The notes below the pieces were generated by a model that worked only from the letters and a program-made list of their open reading frames with translations, was not told the origin of the DNA and did not search any database. From positions 12,107,501-12,171,500 of the forward strand of contig NC_060018.1 in the NCBI RefSeq assembly GCF_021134715.1: DNA of 64,000 nt. Direction: 5' to 3'. Below, piece by piece: positions 36,224 to 46,895 of the stretch (its first letter is position 1; each line of letters opens with the position of its first letter). Made by a program: the position numbers and the translations under genes. This stretch comes from Daphnia pulex (Eukaryota > Arthropoda > Branchiopoda > Diplostraca > Daphniidae).

Positions 36224-37611
36224 TTATTCACAAACAGTAAATTCAGTCAAAGTTGTGGATTTTGAAGTCCACGTCGACAGCATTTTTGCGCGCGTTTGTT
36301 CCCACATTTCAAAATAGTCAGAACACAATCGCTTTGCTTTATTGTATGTCATACATTGAATATCAGAATGCTGCTCTTTTAAATGAATTGGCAAATTATC
36401 AGTTGGGAAGCAGTTGAGGAGACTGACAAATTTCTGGAATAAATTCTTCTTGCAGATTTCTAATCGACATGACGGTTTGTTCTGGTTCTTCTTTGTAATT
36501 CCTTGTTTCCTTCCTTCCACTGCAACTTCTAGTTGTTTCATAGGACAAGCACACCAACTTATACTGGATGGACAAGGGTGCATCTGGTCATCTTCATCAT
36601 TTTCTACTTTGCCAAATTTGAATTCAATCTGAGATTGACTAATGTCTGGTTTTTGCTGCATGAATACAGCATTTCCCATTTGATTGTCTGAATGTTCAAA
36701 TCTTGTGATTAAGGCACGTTCCATGACGGATTGGCTATAGGGGCATTTCCCTATAATAACGTGAGAGACATAAATAGGTTTAGAAAGGAAATTCATTAAC
36801 AGAGATCCTTGAACACCCAAAATATTCCACTTGGCGAGTTTATCACTACAGGACATTGACAATGTACGGTCCCCTCTTCCCGGTTTTATTCTTAAAACAC
36901 CAGCTACATGGTGATTAACACCAGGTTGCTTTAAATCCTAGGAAATATTTAAGGAATAGATATTGAAATTAAAGAAAGAAAATTTAGAGTTATTAAAGTT
37001 TTTGTTACCTGGGGTCCACCTTCTACACACTTTGCTCCTGTTCTATGAATGTCTGGAATATCAAACCTTGGCATTTTTGAGGGTGGTTCTTCGTCAAAAC
37101 TTGTTACCTTAATCTCAGATGGTTTTAATATTTCCTCTGTGGTATTAGACATAATTTTGCTATTTTCCTTTACAATTATAGATGCATCACCACATGGTGT
37201 ATGACTGGAGAAGAAAATAAGTGAAACTCCTTCTCTCAGCAAAAACTTTTTTGAAATGGGGTCCACAATGAATAGGCCACTTTCTTTGCCAGAAGCAGCT
37301 ATTTCCATTTGATGGTACATGTATCGGAGAAAACCTCTCCTAGCAACAACTTCAGCATGACTATCATTCAATTTATCACCATCTTTTGACAGCTTATTCT
37401 GTCCAACACACTTAGAGCCTGTACCCATGGAAACAACTTCAAGGGAACTTTTTGTATCATCATTTTGTCTAATCTGTTGAACAAATGCAGCTACTACAGT
37501 CCATTCTTTTCCTTCTATAGGTTTGCCTTTTTTTGGGAGATTGTCAAAATGGTTATAACATAGTTGAGCAACTTGATTCGCCAGAAGTTTTCTATCATAG
37601 ATTGAATCCAT
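36224..37611 (-). CDS. ADAT1: tRNA-specific adenosine deaminase 1
   Basis: Two exons (37611-37009, 36937-36224) encode 438 residues. It deaminates A37 to inosine in eukaryotic tRNA-Ala. Catalytic marks: NDSHAEVVARRGFLRYMY, where H85 and E87 form the HAE zinc/proton-shuttle motif, and SSHTPCGDASIIV, with zinc ligand C140. The third zinc cysteine is probably in LSMSCSDKLAKWNILGVQGS, at the start of the ADAR-like A-deaminase domain. VQGSLLMNFLSKPIYVSHVI is the usual continuation. The length fits the family (human 502). The upstream ATG at 37611 begins MDSIYDRKLLANQVAQ, typical of ADAT1. Confidence 0.93.
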
Positions 37612-38348
37612 TGTTCTGAAAGATATAAGAAAATCAAGCTTATTTTATTAAAATTTAATAAATAAAAACTAAAAAACGAATTACATGTAAATGTACAAAC
37701 AAAAACAAAGAGTTTGCTTTCAAAACAAGTCGTTCAAAACGGAACAAAACAATGTTTTTTTTTTTTTCAAATGAGATTGGACGTTGTCGTCTGCAAATGA
37801 ATAAGAGGCAAGTAATAAATTAGACCAGTAGATGGCGGATATTAGCGAAGATTTTATTAGAACCTGTTTTGAATTGCGAAAAGTGTAGCTACACTGATCA
37901 TTCTACTACTGTAGTGTATTGGAACATGTCGAAACGAAAATTCATGGAGCAAAAAAGACAAAGTTACAGACAGTTTTGACTCACAATTCAATCACGGATG
38001 AATTGTTCTTCTGAAAGGATTATGGAGAAGCGTCTATCTTCTGATGGTTGTTTGCAAAACAAAATTAACAATAACGATTCGATTATTGCTGTAATAGCTA
38101 GAATTATCGAGGATTCCTTCGCGGTATTGTGAAATACTATAGTCAATAACACCAGTAGTTCATTTTTTCGTGATTTATTCTTAACTAATGGAAATTCAAC
38201 CGAAATTCCATAATAAAATTTAAATAAAAATCCGTAGCAAAAAAATGGAATTGGAACAAATAACTTTAGGCCAGTTTCAACTAAAATAATAATAAAAAAA
38301 TATAATCAATCCAAGAAACTGTGCAATCTCTTTGGATGACACAGTAAT
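37612..38348. other. Spacer between ADAT1 and mARC
   Basis: About 740 bp of AT-rich sequence should hold the ADAT1 promoter and mARC 3' UTR. No exon or RNA gene is recognised. Confidence 0.5.
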
Positions 38349-39785
38349 TTACAGTTGGCCGACGTAGACAACATCACCTATACGGATCCTTCCGGCTTGT
38401 TCCAGAGCTAAACTGATTCCCATGAGAGGAGACTCGCCCATGGCTTTACGCAACACCGGATCCTCTGCAAGACGGTATCTATACACGAAGACATAGAAGA
38501 AAAAACAAGAGAGCGAAACGACAAGGGGGAGAAAATAATAAAAGATAAAATTTTGCAGACAAACAACACGCATCGACGTGGATCGAAAATGAGTGCGTGT
38601 ACATACTTTCGAAGAGTTCGTAAAGGTTCCTGGTTAGGGTCTTTTATTCCAGTCGCTGGATCAATTGTAGGTAATATACATCTACATAAATAAGAAATGA
38701 AAAGATAAGATCCATTGTTGAGGGGTAGGAAGATAGTATTTACCGCTCGGTTCCCTTGACGTAGCGGAAGACAGCTTCGCCGATACGGACAAATCTCCAA
38801 TCGTCTTCCTCGTAGGGACGCTGACATCCACTGACGGTAATGGTTGGACGAAAATTTAAAGTCGAAATTTCTACGCCATCCACTCGAGAATTCAAATCAT
38901 TGGCCGACTCCACCGATAGCAAGTGAAATGGGGTAGCGTTAGAGAACAATCCCTACGTATTTACCCAAATAAATCAATGCAACCAATTCACGCCTTATTA
39001 GTGTGATTTCTGTAAAATTGAATAGTGTAATTAATTACCGCGTCAGTCGGCTTCAACCAGTTCTGGCCCGGCTTGGATTTCAACACGCGAGGAGATACTT
39101 TAGGATAGGACAAGTGGGCCAGTCTAGCACCAGAATCTTTTTGGAAAATATATTGTGAAAGCCACTGAGCTACTTGATCACCACAATCAAAAGCAGCTAC
39201 TTCCTCTCCAAATATTCTGTAATATCAAAGTTCTTTATGGATTAAAAAAATATTTTGACCTAAGTTCCATTATTACACATAAGAATACATACCTCACTTT
39301 GATTTGTTTCTCTGTTTCAGATTGAGATGGAATTGGAAAAGTAATTGACTCACAGTTGGGTGCTGTAAATTCTACTTTGTTGCCAGAAACAGATATTTTG
39401 ATTAGAACCATTTTGGGGTGAATTCGACCAAACAAAAAGTTGTTGTTCTCATTGTATGCCATAAAAGACCTGAAATTAAGCCACAATGCAGTTAAGATTA
39501 CATTAAAAATATGCAAATGTTAGCAAAATTTGGGATGACAAACCTGTCTTGAAGTTCTCCATTGACAAGGCCAATTTTTTGTGCATATGCCTCTTCTACA
39601 GGAATGCCATGACCTGATTTAAGGGGGAAAATGTGCAGTTGACTCACTACACCGCACGCTTTCCAACCCTTAACCAATTTCCTGAAATTTTTCTCCTCTT
39701 TGGACTTCCTGTAGAGTTTGTAAACAACGGCCCCTAAGAAGGCTGCTCCTATTCCGACAGCTAAAACTACTTTTATTTGATCCAT
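38349..39785 (-). CDS. MTARC: Mitochondrial amidoxime-reducing component (mARC, MOSC domain)
   Basis: Six exons (39785-39544, 39469-39293, 39216-39039, 38952-38744, 38681-38607, 38478-38349) encode 336 residues. An N-terminal membrane anchor (VVLAVGIGAAFLGAVVYKLY) is followed by the MOSC N-terminal beta-barrel (CGVVSQLHIFPLKSGHGIPV) and the MOSC domain (STLNFRPTITVSGCQRPYEE). TERCILPTIDPATG carries the cysteine that coordinates molybdenum in human mARC. The family sits on the outer mitochondrial membrane and, with cytochrome b5 and its reductase, reduces N-hydroxylated compounds. The end matches the family (GIRIGD-like RIRIGDVVYVG). Confidence 0.93.
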
Positions 39786-40066
39786 ATCCTTTTCGACAAT
39801 AGAATGGAAGAAACTAGAGCAAAACGACCTGAAGTGACGCTGAAACTCTAAAACGCGACAGCGACAATAACAAACTACGTTTTACAAACGTAAACATTGT
39901 TCGAAACACATCAGTTGCAATTGTTGTGACACAACAGTGCCAATTTTTTACTAACAAATATTTTTACGCAAATTATGTGTTTTCTTTATTTCTTTCCTTA
40001 AATTAAAAATCAATTTTTTTGTAATTAAACTTAAAAGTGTACAATATAATTGAAATAAAGTTAATT

Positions 40067-40548
40067 TTACCGCTTATCATTTCCAACTTGGGCTTCATTC
40101 ATTGGGTGAAAGGGAGCTTTGAGAGATACTCGACGCTGGTGATGGTCCGCTGGCGGCGGTAACAATAGCAAGTCAATTGGCTAAAGAAGAAAAGGTGCGA
40201 CTCAAATTACTTGATGTGTCAACTGCCAAAATCACAAAAAAAAGAGAAGACAGGACATAGAAGGACAAATCTACGCCAGCTATTTCTCTTGTCTTTACCT
40301 CGTTTACTGCAAAGCTAGAAACGGAACATGTGCACAGATATGGAAAGCGAATTAGAATTCAGATCAGCCTCCGAATTTGATCAGTAACCATAAGGTCGAA
40401 TACCGTAGGTTACACGAGCAGACGGAGGCGGAAGCGAAACTAAAATTATTATCATTACAATTTACATTAAAAGAAAGGTTGCGTTACCACGACGGCCGAA
40501 AGCGAGCTTTTTCCTCGATCTCAAAGATGATGTGTTGCCGGAAGACAT
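40067..40548 (-). CDS. Candidate 66-residue microprotein with repeated RRVSL motif
   Basis: Three small exons join in frame on the minus strand: 40548-40488 (MSSGNTSSLRSRKKLAFGRR), 40439-40414 (VSLPPPSAR) and 40180-40067 (37 codons from PIDLLLLPPPADHHQ to TAA). Phases agree (1 then 0) and donors are GTAACG and GTAACC. The product has two similar segments, GRRVSLPPPS and QRRVSLKAPF, each a basic R-R-x-S site overlapping an RVxL/F-like motif. I recognise no homologue. An alternative second exon end would read on to TGA at 40381. Exons further 5' appear non-coding in this frame. A competing plus-strand frame overlaps the first exon, so this call is cautious. Confidence 0.4.
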
Positions 40549-40765
40549 AGAACCAACAGCTGAAATCTCGCCTTTTTATCGCCGAGTCTGCAGTTTTCTG
40601 AATACAAGGAGTAAAAAGAATGTAACTACATCGTAAGGATAAACGTACAATTTCTTTTAACCTGATTTGGGGTAGGAAAGATAGGAGCTTTCGAGTCACT
40701 GTTTACGTATTGAACTTGGCAAATCCGTCTGAGATGGTGACATTTCACTAAATAAACGGAAATAT

Positions 40766-41056
40766 TTAGAATATCTTTCGAACGTTTAACTTGTGGATTC
40801 CAATTTCTACCTGTTTGCGTAGCGTAGCAAGAGTAGAATTAAAACTTTTGCCCTTTTGTTTCTTCAGATTTCTCTTCATCTGCCTAAGAAAGTCGAAAGA
40901 CTTGGTCTTGAGATACAGCAGAGCAAACTGTGTGGTGATTGGATGTAGGAGTCGGAGTTCATGATTTCTTTTACGATCCTTCGATCGTTCTTTTTCTCTG
41001 TTTCGTTCATTTTCCGTGTAGTTGTGTTCACGTAAGGTCAAATCCGCCACATTCAT
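40766..41056 (-). CDS. Unresolved basic 96-codon frame
   Basis: A single open frame starts with ATG at 41056. It is very rich in Arg, Lys and Glu at first (ENERNREKERSKDRKRNHEL), then SFDFLRQMKRNLKKQKGKSF. A GTAGAA donor follows LRKQ at about 40811. Splicing to the acceptor before 40748 gives an immediate stop, and splicing to the CTCAG acceptor gives a short tail (TDLPSSIRKQ). It may be the first exon of the small gene next to it, or a separate short protein. No family is recognised. Confidence 0.3.
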   Translation of the reverse strand: MNVADLTLREHNYTENERNREKERSKDRKRNHELRLLHPITTQFALLYLKTKSFDFLRQMKRNLKKQKGKSFNSTLATLRKQVEIGIHKLNVRKIF

Positions 41057-41463
41057 CTAGCATAGCCTAAAAACGCCAAATGTAGTAAGAAGGAATTTGT
41101 CGGCAACTAAAATTGAAAATTGCGGTCAACAGACAAGACCATTAGTTCTTAGCTAAAAAAACTAAAAATATTAATAAAACATAAACAGTAAATGAACCAG
41201 ATAGTGCTATACACTAGAAGTACTTTTTTTCTACATTTATGAACTCTAATGTAATACATTTTTTGCTCTTAATTTGTTAAATAATTGTTGATACAAATTA
41301 CAAATATTGATTACAAGGATTATACTGTATTACATTTATTACCGTGTTGAATTTATTGAACCCATAGTATTAAAGTCAGTCTCATTTGATTAGGATGATA
41401 AAATAGACAGCCAAGCGTTTAACCACTAAAGCAAATGTCGCCAAAAAAAGATGCGGCAAAAAA
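41057..41463. other. Short intergenic stretch
   Basis: About 400 bp of AT-rich DNA lies between the unresolved small gene and the 3' end of the first DUF4801-like gene. No feature is seen. Confidence 0.5.
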
Positions 41464-43500
41464 TCAAGCTGGCTTAAGGCCAGCTGATGTTTTTTCGCTT
41501 TTCTTTCTGGCATTGTGTTTTAGGTTGAATTCTGAAGTTATCACTTGCTTGATTTTCTCTTCAGTTAAATTGAAATTGTTACCATTTCTCCCACGGTATA
41601 GAGAGAATCGTTCTTTAGCAGCCTCTGAGAGATAAGATGAAATTATAAGTAAGACATATTCTTGAAGATAGAGATCTAAACACCTGTAATGGCAGCCACA
41701 TGTTCTTTATTCATGTTTCTCATAGTCTCCAAAGAAAGGTATTCTGGTGTGTACATTTTCCGCATCAGCTGTCTGATAAAGGTGGATACAGTAGTATTCT
41801 TCGCCAGGCTATCCAGCATGCTTTTCTTAAATGGAAATGAATCCTGACAAAAAGCGAACCATTGTAAAGAAAACTTGTTGTTTAAAATGTTTAAGCAATA
41901 GTGTTTTACCACATAATGTCCATCTTGTACGTGCCTCCCATGCACCATCAATTCGTCGGTTGTCATCACCCTGATATTCTTCCTTTTTTCAATAGTAGCG
42001 AATTGCTGATCAGCAATCAATTGTTTTCTCAATTTCTCAATTTCACTCTCTCTTTGCAATAGTCTAACTTCCAATTCATGAATTTCATCCTTCTGAAGTT
42101 CAATTTCACTCTTCATCGACAAGTTTTGGCTTTGAAGATCCGCCAGAGAGTTATCCTCGTTCTTGGTTGGTGTTGAAGGTGTAGGCTTCGATTTTATGGT
42201 ACAGACATGATCAAACATGCATTCCATGTGAAGGCATCGCTGGGACCGAGGTTTTAATAAATGCAGGCTACTGCAAACACAACCCATAATGCAGAATCGA
42301 TTGCCACATTCGACCACGGATTGGAAACCTGGCTGTTTCAACAGGCCAGGTACTTCTAGAAAAAAAATTGAATTTTATTATTGATTAAACATGGAATTAA
42401 TTGAAAAAGATTACTGTACCATAGTTTTCGTAATACGTCTCGTCTGGAAGTATGACAAATGACGCATCTCGTTTATCGGGAGAGATTTTTTCATCTATAT
42501 TCATAAGTCCATCAGGATCTTGCACAGTCGTTACTTTCTCGGTATGTTCTCCAGGTTTCACGTTGTAATCTTCTATAACGATAACTTCAAGATCTGATTC
42601 GGATGATGATGTTTCTTTCTCTTTGGGTGTTGTTTCGTCAAAATCATCATATTCATCGATCGTAAAAACCCGAATTTTTTTGTTAGACAAAGGACGACTT
42701 TTTTCTATGTCTCGTCCAATCCTTTTTTTAATGCAGGTGAGTCCAGCATTAGAAGTAGACACCTGGTTAGATTTTTCTAAGGAATCAGATTGGGAATTCG
42801 TAGGGTCTCCTCCTCGATTGGTTGCACGCCCAGTAGCAAAAGTTTCCAAGTCATCCATAGTAACGAATGAATGAAACTAGAGCGAAAACCAGAAAATTGA
42901 ATCTCAATTAAAAACATCGTTAATTCAAGTTATACCATTTTTCCGTCTATCTTGTCACACTCTACAATAGAATACGAGTCTAATCTGGCCTTTTTTACCT
43001 CTTGTAGACTAACTTCGTTTTTAGAGACGATTTTTGCTAAAGCTTTTTTAGCATCGGCGATGCAAACATCTATATCTAATTCTGGAAATCGAGTAACTGA
43101 ATGTAACATGATTTTCAATTGAAAATTTTATTTTAATTCTAGTTACCATCAGACTCCAAGGGCACACTCGCCGTCAAATCAGGCGGTGAACTACAGTTGG
43201 ACTCCAAATCGTCAACAGAGACTTCCGAATTAAGTGATAACACAGGTGGCAAATCTTCCTGCGACACAAAATGATTTAAATATAATAAAAAAACTTTGTT
43301 GTTATTACTGCAATTTTCGCTAGTTGTCTCACGTCTTCAGAAGAATGAAATTTTGGAAAGAGCAGATTTCCTTTGGGGAAGTTATCCTCGTAACTCAAAT
43401 CGTCAATGTTTCTTATTGACGAATACCGTTCGCCTTCACCTCCCTTTAGCTCGCCGTCTTGTCTAGTTGTAGTAAGATTTGACCGAACCTTCTGATACAT
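41464..43500 (-). CDS. Nuclear-type protein with MGA-like (DUF4801) cysteine cluster, paralogue A
   Basis: Seven exons (43500-43333, 43258-43147, 43096-42936, 42876-42420, 42355-41910, 41843-41684, 41624-41464) encode 554 residues. The middle has FVILPDETYYENYGEVPGLL followed by CGNRFCIMGCVCSSLHLLKP and RCLHMECMFDHVC. This is a dense cysteine motif matching what I know of the DUF4801 region of MGA-type transcription factors. A coiled coil follows (EIELQKDEIHELEVRLLQRE), then a C-terminal helical domain (STFIRQLMRKMYTPEYLSLE, RFSLYRGRNGNNFNLTEEKI) with some resemblance to BEN domains. No T-box or bHLH is seen. DNA or chromatin binding is inference. Confidence 0.75.
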
Positions 43501-44962
43501 AATAAACTATTTCATGAGGCCTGTAGAAATGACTTCAATTAATGCACATTTTTTGAAGTACATGAGTACTTAAGCATCACTGACAAATGTTCATTTTCTT
43601 AAATATCAGTAGAAAGTTTCGGTATCCAAAGTTCAAGCTTATTACACTCAATTAAGCTGGACAATTCTTGCTGTTGACTTTATACTAATGATTTAGGGAT
43701 TTAGTCGAATGGAAGTCAAAGGGACAGAATTGGATTTAGTCGAAAATACTAAAAACACAATGTCATTCAAGTAACGCAGAGAGAGAAATGCTGGGCAATG
43801 TTCTTGATTTTATAACCACAATGTCCATCACTGGCTTGATGCAGCGGATTTTCTCAAACATTGATTTTAAAAACTACATTTAGGCAATAGGCCAGAGAGC
43901 ATGATATATATACCAGTAACACTTTTCAAACATCTGCCACAATAAATAAGAAAATAAGCCATAATACCTGATATGTGAAAGAATGTAACAATTGATTCTT
44001 CCAGTATCTTGCCCAAGTCGTTCTTCAACTTTCACATCAATTTGACAATTTCCTTGAAATGAAAAATAAAAAAAAAATCCGATGTTTTACTGAATGAATG
44101 TGATGTGCATGTTACGAGATATCCATACAAATTAGTTGCCATACGGCAGGATATGGCAAAATGATGTTTTCAGAAGAAAACTTAGAAAAAACAGATTAAT
44201 GGTTTCAGAAATCCACCATGTGTGTAAACTGCAGAGCACAGACACAAGGGACACAACTCAACTATAAAACAAATGCTTGAGGCTTGAACAGATGGGATTT
44301 GAATTGGCGATGTTGCCAATTTCTGAACTCCAATTTTACTACAATTTTATATCAGTTTATATGGTTTATATGATGACTGATAAAATAAACGGGAAACCAG
44401 AGTGGGGAAATGGTGATAAAATTCAAAAGGTTGTAATCTAAAAAATATTCCCTTTCTGTTGATGCGTCCACAGGTTCGGTTTAAATAATGACTATGAATA
44501 ATTAGAAAGTAAAGGTAAATACACATCATTTGAATTCATGCATAGAAAAATCTCGTGGACGTAGACGTAGCAGACATTAAGTGGAAATTTCATTCAATAT
44601 TTCATAAATTAATTTCAATCAACTTCATTACATTAATGATACTCACTTAATGCTGATCGTTGAATATTAGCATTTAACATTTTCATACCATGTGTCAGTC
44701 TGCATGTGTTAAGAATGTAGGAAAAAGAAGGCTACTAAACTTGGATAGTTGGACATAAAATGTTTTATTTTTACACTTATAAACTGGAAAGTTCTTAAAA
44801 GGTAACCAATACAAAAGTTTAATTCGAAAAAAGGGGATCACCGTCAACGTTTAACCAAGGAAACTTAGGAGTTAATATAAAACGCTTCAAGTAATATACA
44901 ATAAGTTTCAATAATCCTCTCAGACAGAAAATTAGACAAAAGCACGTCGGTCAATAAATCGG
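43501..44962. other. Intergenic between the two DUF4801-like paralogues
   Basis: This 1.46-kb AT-rich stretch should hold the promoter of paralogue A and the 3' UTR of paralogue B. The one minus-strand frame at 44347-44529 has no protein-like features. Confidence 0.5.
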
Positions 44963-46895
44963 TTACATCCTTTTCCTCTTTTTTTGCGTTTGCTTGAGGT
45001 TGAATTCAGACACAATTACCTTCTTGACCAGTTCTGGAGTCAGATGAACGAATTCACCATTCTTTCTATGGTAAAATTTAAACCGCTTCATAGTAGCATC
45101 TTCATAAAAAAATAAAAGCAAGTAAGAAAACTGTACTTTGATAATAAAAAAAATTAAAATCACTGCGAACTATCTATCACCTATGATGGCGGCCATGTGT
45201 TCATCGTTCATCGAACTACAATTCGCACTAGCCAAAAAATCAAAAGTAAACGTGTGTCGCATCAATTGTCGCACAAAAATCGAACATGTGGTGTTCTCAG
45301 CAAGCCTGTTGAGAAATCTTTCATCAAACGGGAAAGAGTTCTGAAAAATAAAGAGAGCTAAAGCGATAAGAATAACTTAAAAAGGACTTCATTTTACCGC
45401 ATAAAGTCCATCCGCATGCGCATGGCTGATCTTCCCCTTTGCTTCCTTGACTTCGACCTTGGCCTTTACCCTCCTGCCTTCAGCTTCTTTTTTAATCTCA
45501 ACTTTGGGCCTTTCTTTCATCTTCCCTTTCTTATCTTCCTCAGCCTTCACTTTTTTCACTGTGGCGGAAGCCTCGCTTTGGAGGGGAGACGGACGGAGAG
45601 TAATGTTGCTTCTGAAGATACCTGCATTTATAAGTGAAATAGAAATGTAACATTTCAATAACAGATAATAAAATAAAACTTAAAAGATTATAAATGTACT
45701 TTTTCCCATCAATTGTTTTTTAAGGTTTTCTATTTCCAATTGCTTCTCATTCAGTTCAGATACTAATCGATCGATGAGATCCGTTTTGAAGTAGATTTCT
45801 TCCTTTATCGATGACAACTGTTTCAGCAAAGCGTTATCAGAAAACTTGTTGAAATCTCGGGAGTCGTATCTTTTGGTTGGTGAAGGAGAATCGCGATATC
45901 TCAGTTTATGTTTGTAGCAACATACGAGATCGAACATACATTCAGGATGATTGCAGTGTTCATAAAATGGTCTAGTCGAATTCAAGCTATCACAGATGCA
46001 ACCCATGGTGCAGAAACGTTTTTTGCACTCGACAGTCAAGCGACGCTTGTATGGGGGAAAGGGAACATCTGTTTGAAAATTAAATCACCATTATCCGAAA
46101 ATCTTAAATCAAATAGATGAAAAATAACTTACTGTAATCTTCGTAATACGGCTCTGCTGAAAGAACGAATAATGAAGCATCCATGCTGTTCACGTCTCTA
46201 AAAAATGAAGGAGCTAATTTTCTGCCTTTCTTCAAACGAGATGAGAGTTTCAATGTCTTTTCAGCTGCGCTACTGGCAACAAATTGTTCCAAGGCATCCG
46301 CGGTCGTGAATGAGTGAATCTTTAGATAAAAGCAAAATTCGATTTGGATAGAACATTGGAAACCGATGCAAAATTCGGATACCATAAATCCATCGATTAT
46401 ATCGCACTGGCCAACATCAAGCTCTTTTTCCAGTTTGAAGCCGATTACTTCCCTGGCAGTATTTTGAGTATCGAAGTGCATAACTAAATTAAGAAAAATT
46501 AGGTAATTGAATTCTGAATTCATTTTATCCTTTCAGGCCATTATTACCATCAGTGCTGGGGCTTGTCGAAGCATTGACATCTAAATGAGGCTGCAAAGTG
46601 CAATCGGAGTTTTGTACCTCATCCAGCACGATGTCGGAATCAAGTGATAGACTGGCGAGCGAAAAATCTGTCTGCACAAAACGGTTTTTAAGCAAACGAG
46701 ATACATAAAATCCCCTAACTTCTTTTTAAAGTATTTATTGTTGCTTACAGTGTCCACTGAAAGAAATGTAGAGGATAGGTAATTATCCTTTGAAAAATGT
46801 TGGTTCCCAGGATCATGAGTTTCATTTGAGTGAAGGTCAACACCTTTTCTTGCCACCCGCTCATTCTCTTTGGATTCTTCAGTTAGTTGTGTCAT
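44963..46895 (-). CDS. Nuclear-type protein with MGA-like (DUF4801) cysteine cluster, paralogue B
   Basis: Eight exons (46895-46749, 46671-46548, 46483-46383, 46319-46133, 46068-45700, 45621-45398, 45340-45181, 45099-44963) encode 482 residues. It matches paralogue A segment by segment: FVLSAEPYYEDYN, then CKKRFCTMGCICDSLNSTRP and HCNHPECMFDLVC; a coiled coil (LIDRLVSELNEKQLEIENLK); and the C-terminal domain (SIFVRQLMRHTFTFDFLA, RFKFYHRKNGEFVHLTPELV). Intron phases are the same, but B has one extra intron that carves out a Lys/Glu-rich exon (KVKAEEDKKGKMKERPKVEI). It ends in a basic tail (QKKRKRM), a possible nuclear localisation signal. Divergence is high, so the duplication is old. Confidence 0.75.

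Noticed and set aside
40381-40548. Plus-strand readings (DVLPEDIEPTAEISPFYRR and EQTEAEAKLKLLSLQF) over the microprotein exons
   Set aside because: They look protein-like but lack a start and do not join in frame through splice sites as well as the minus-strand exons; kept only as a caution.
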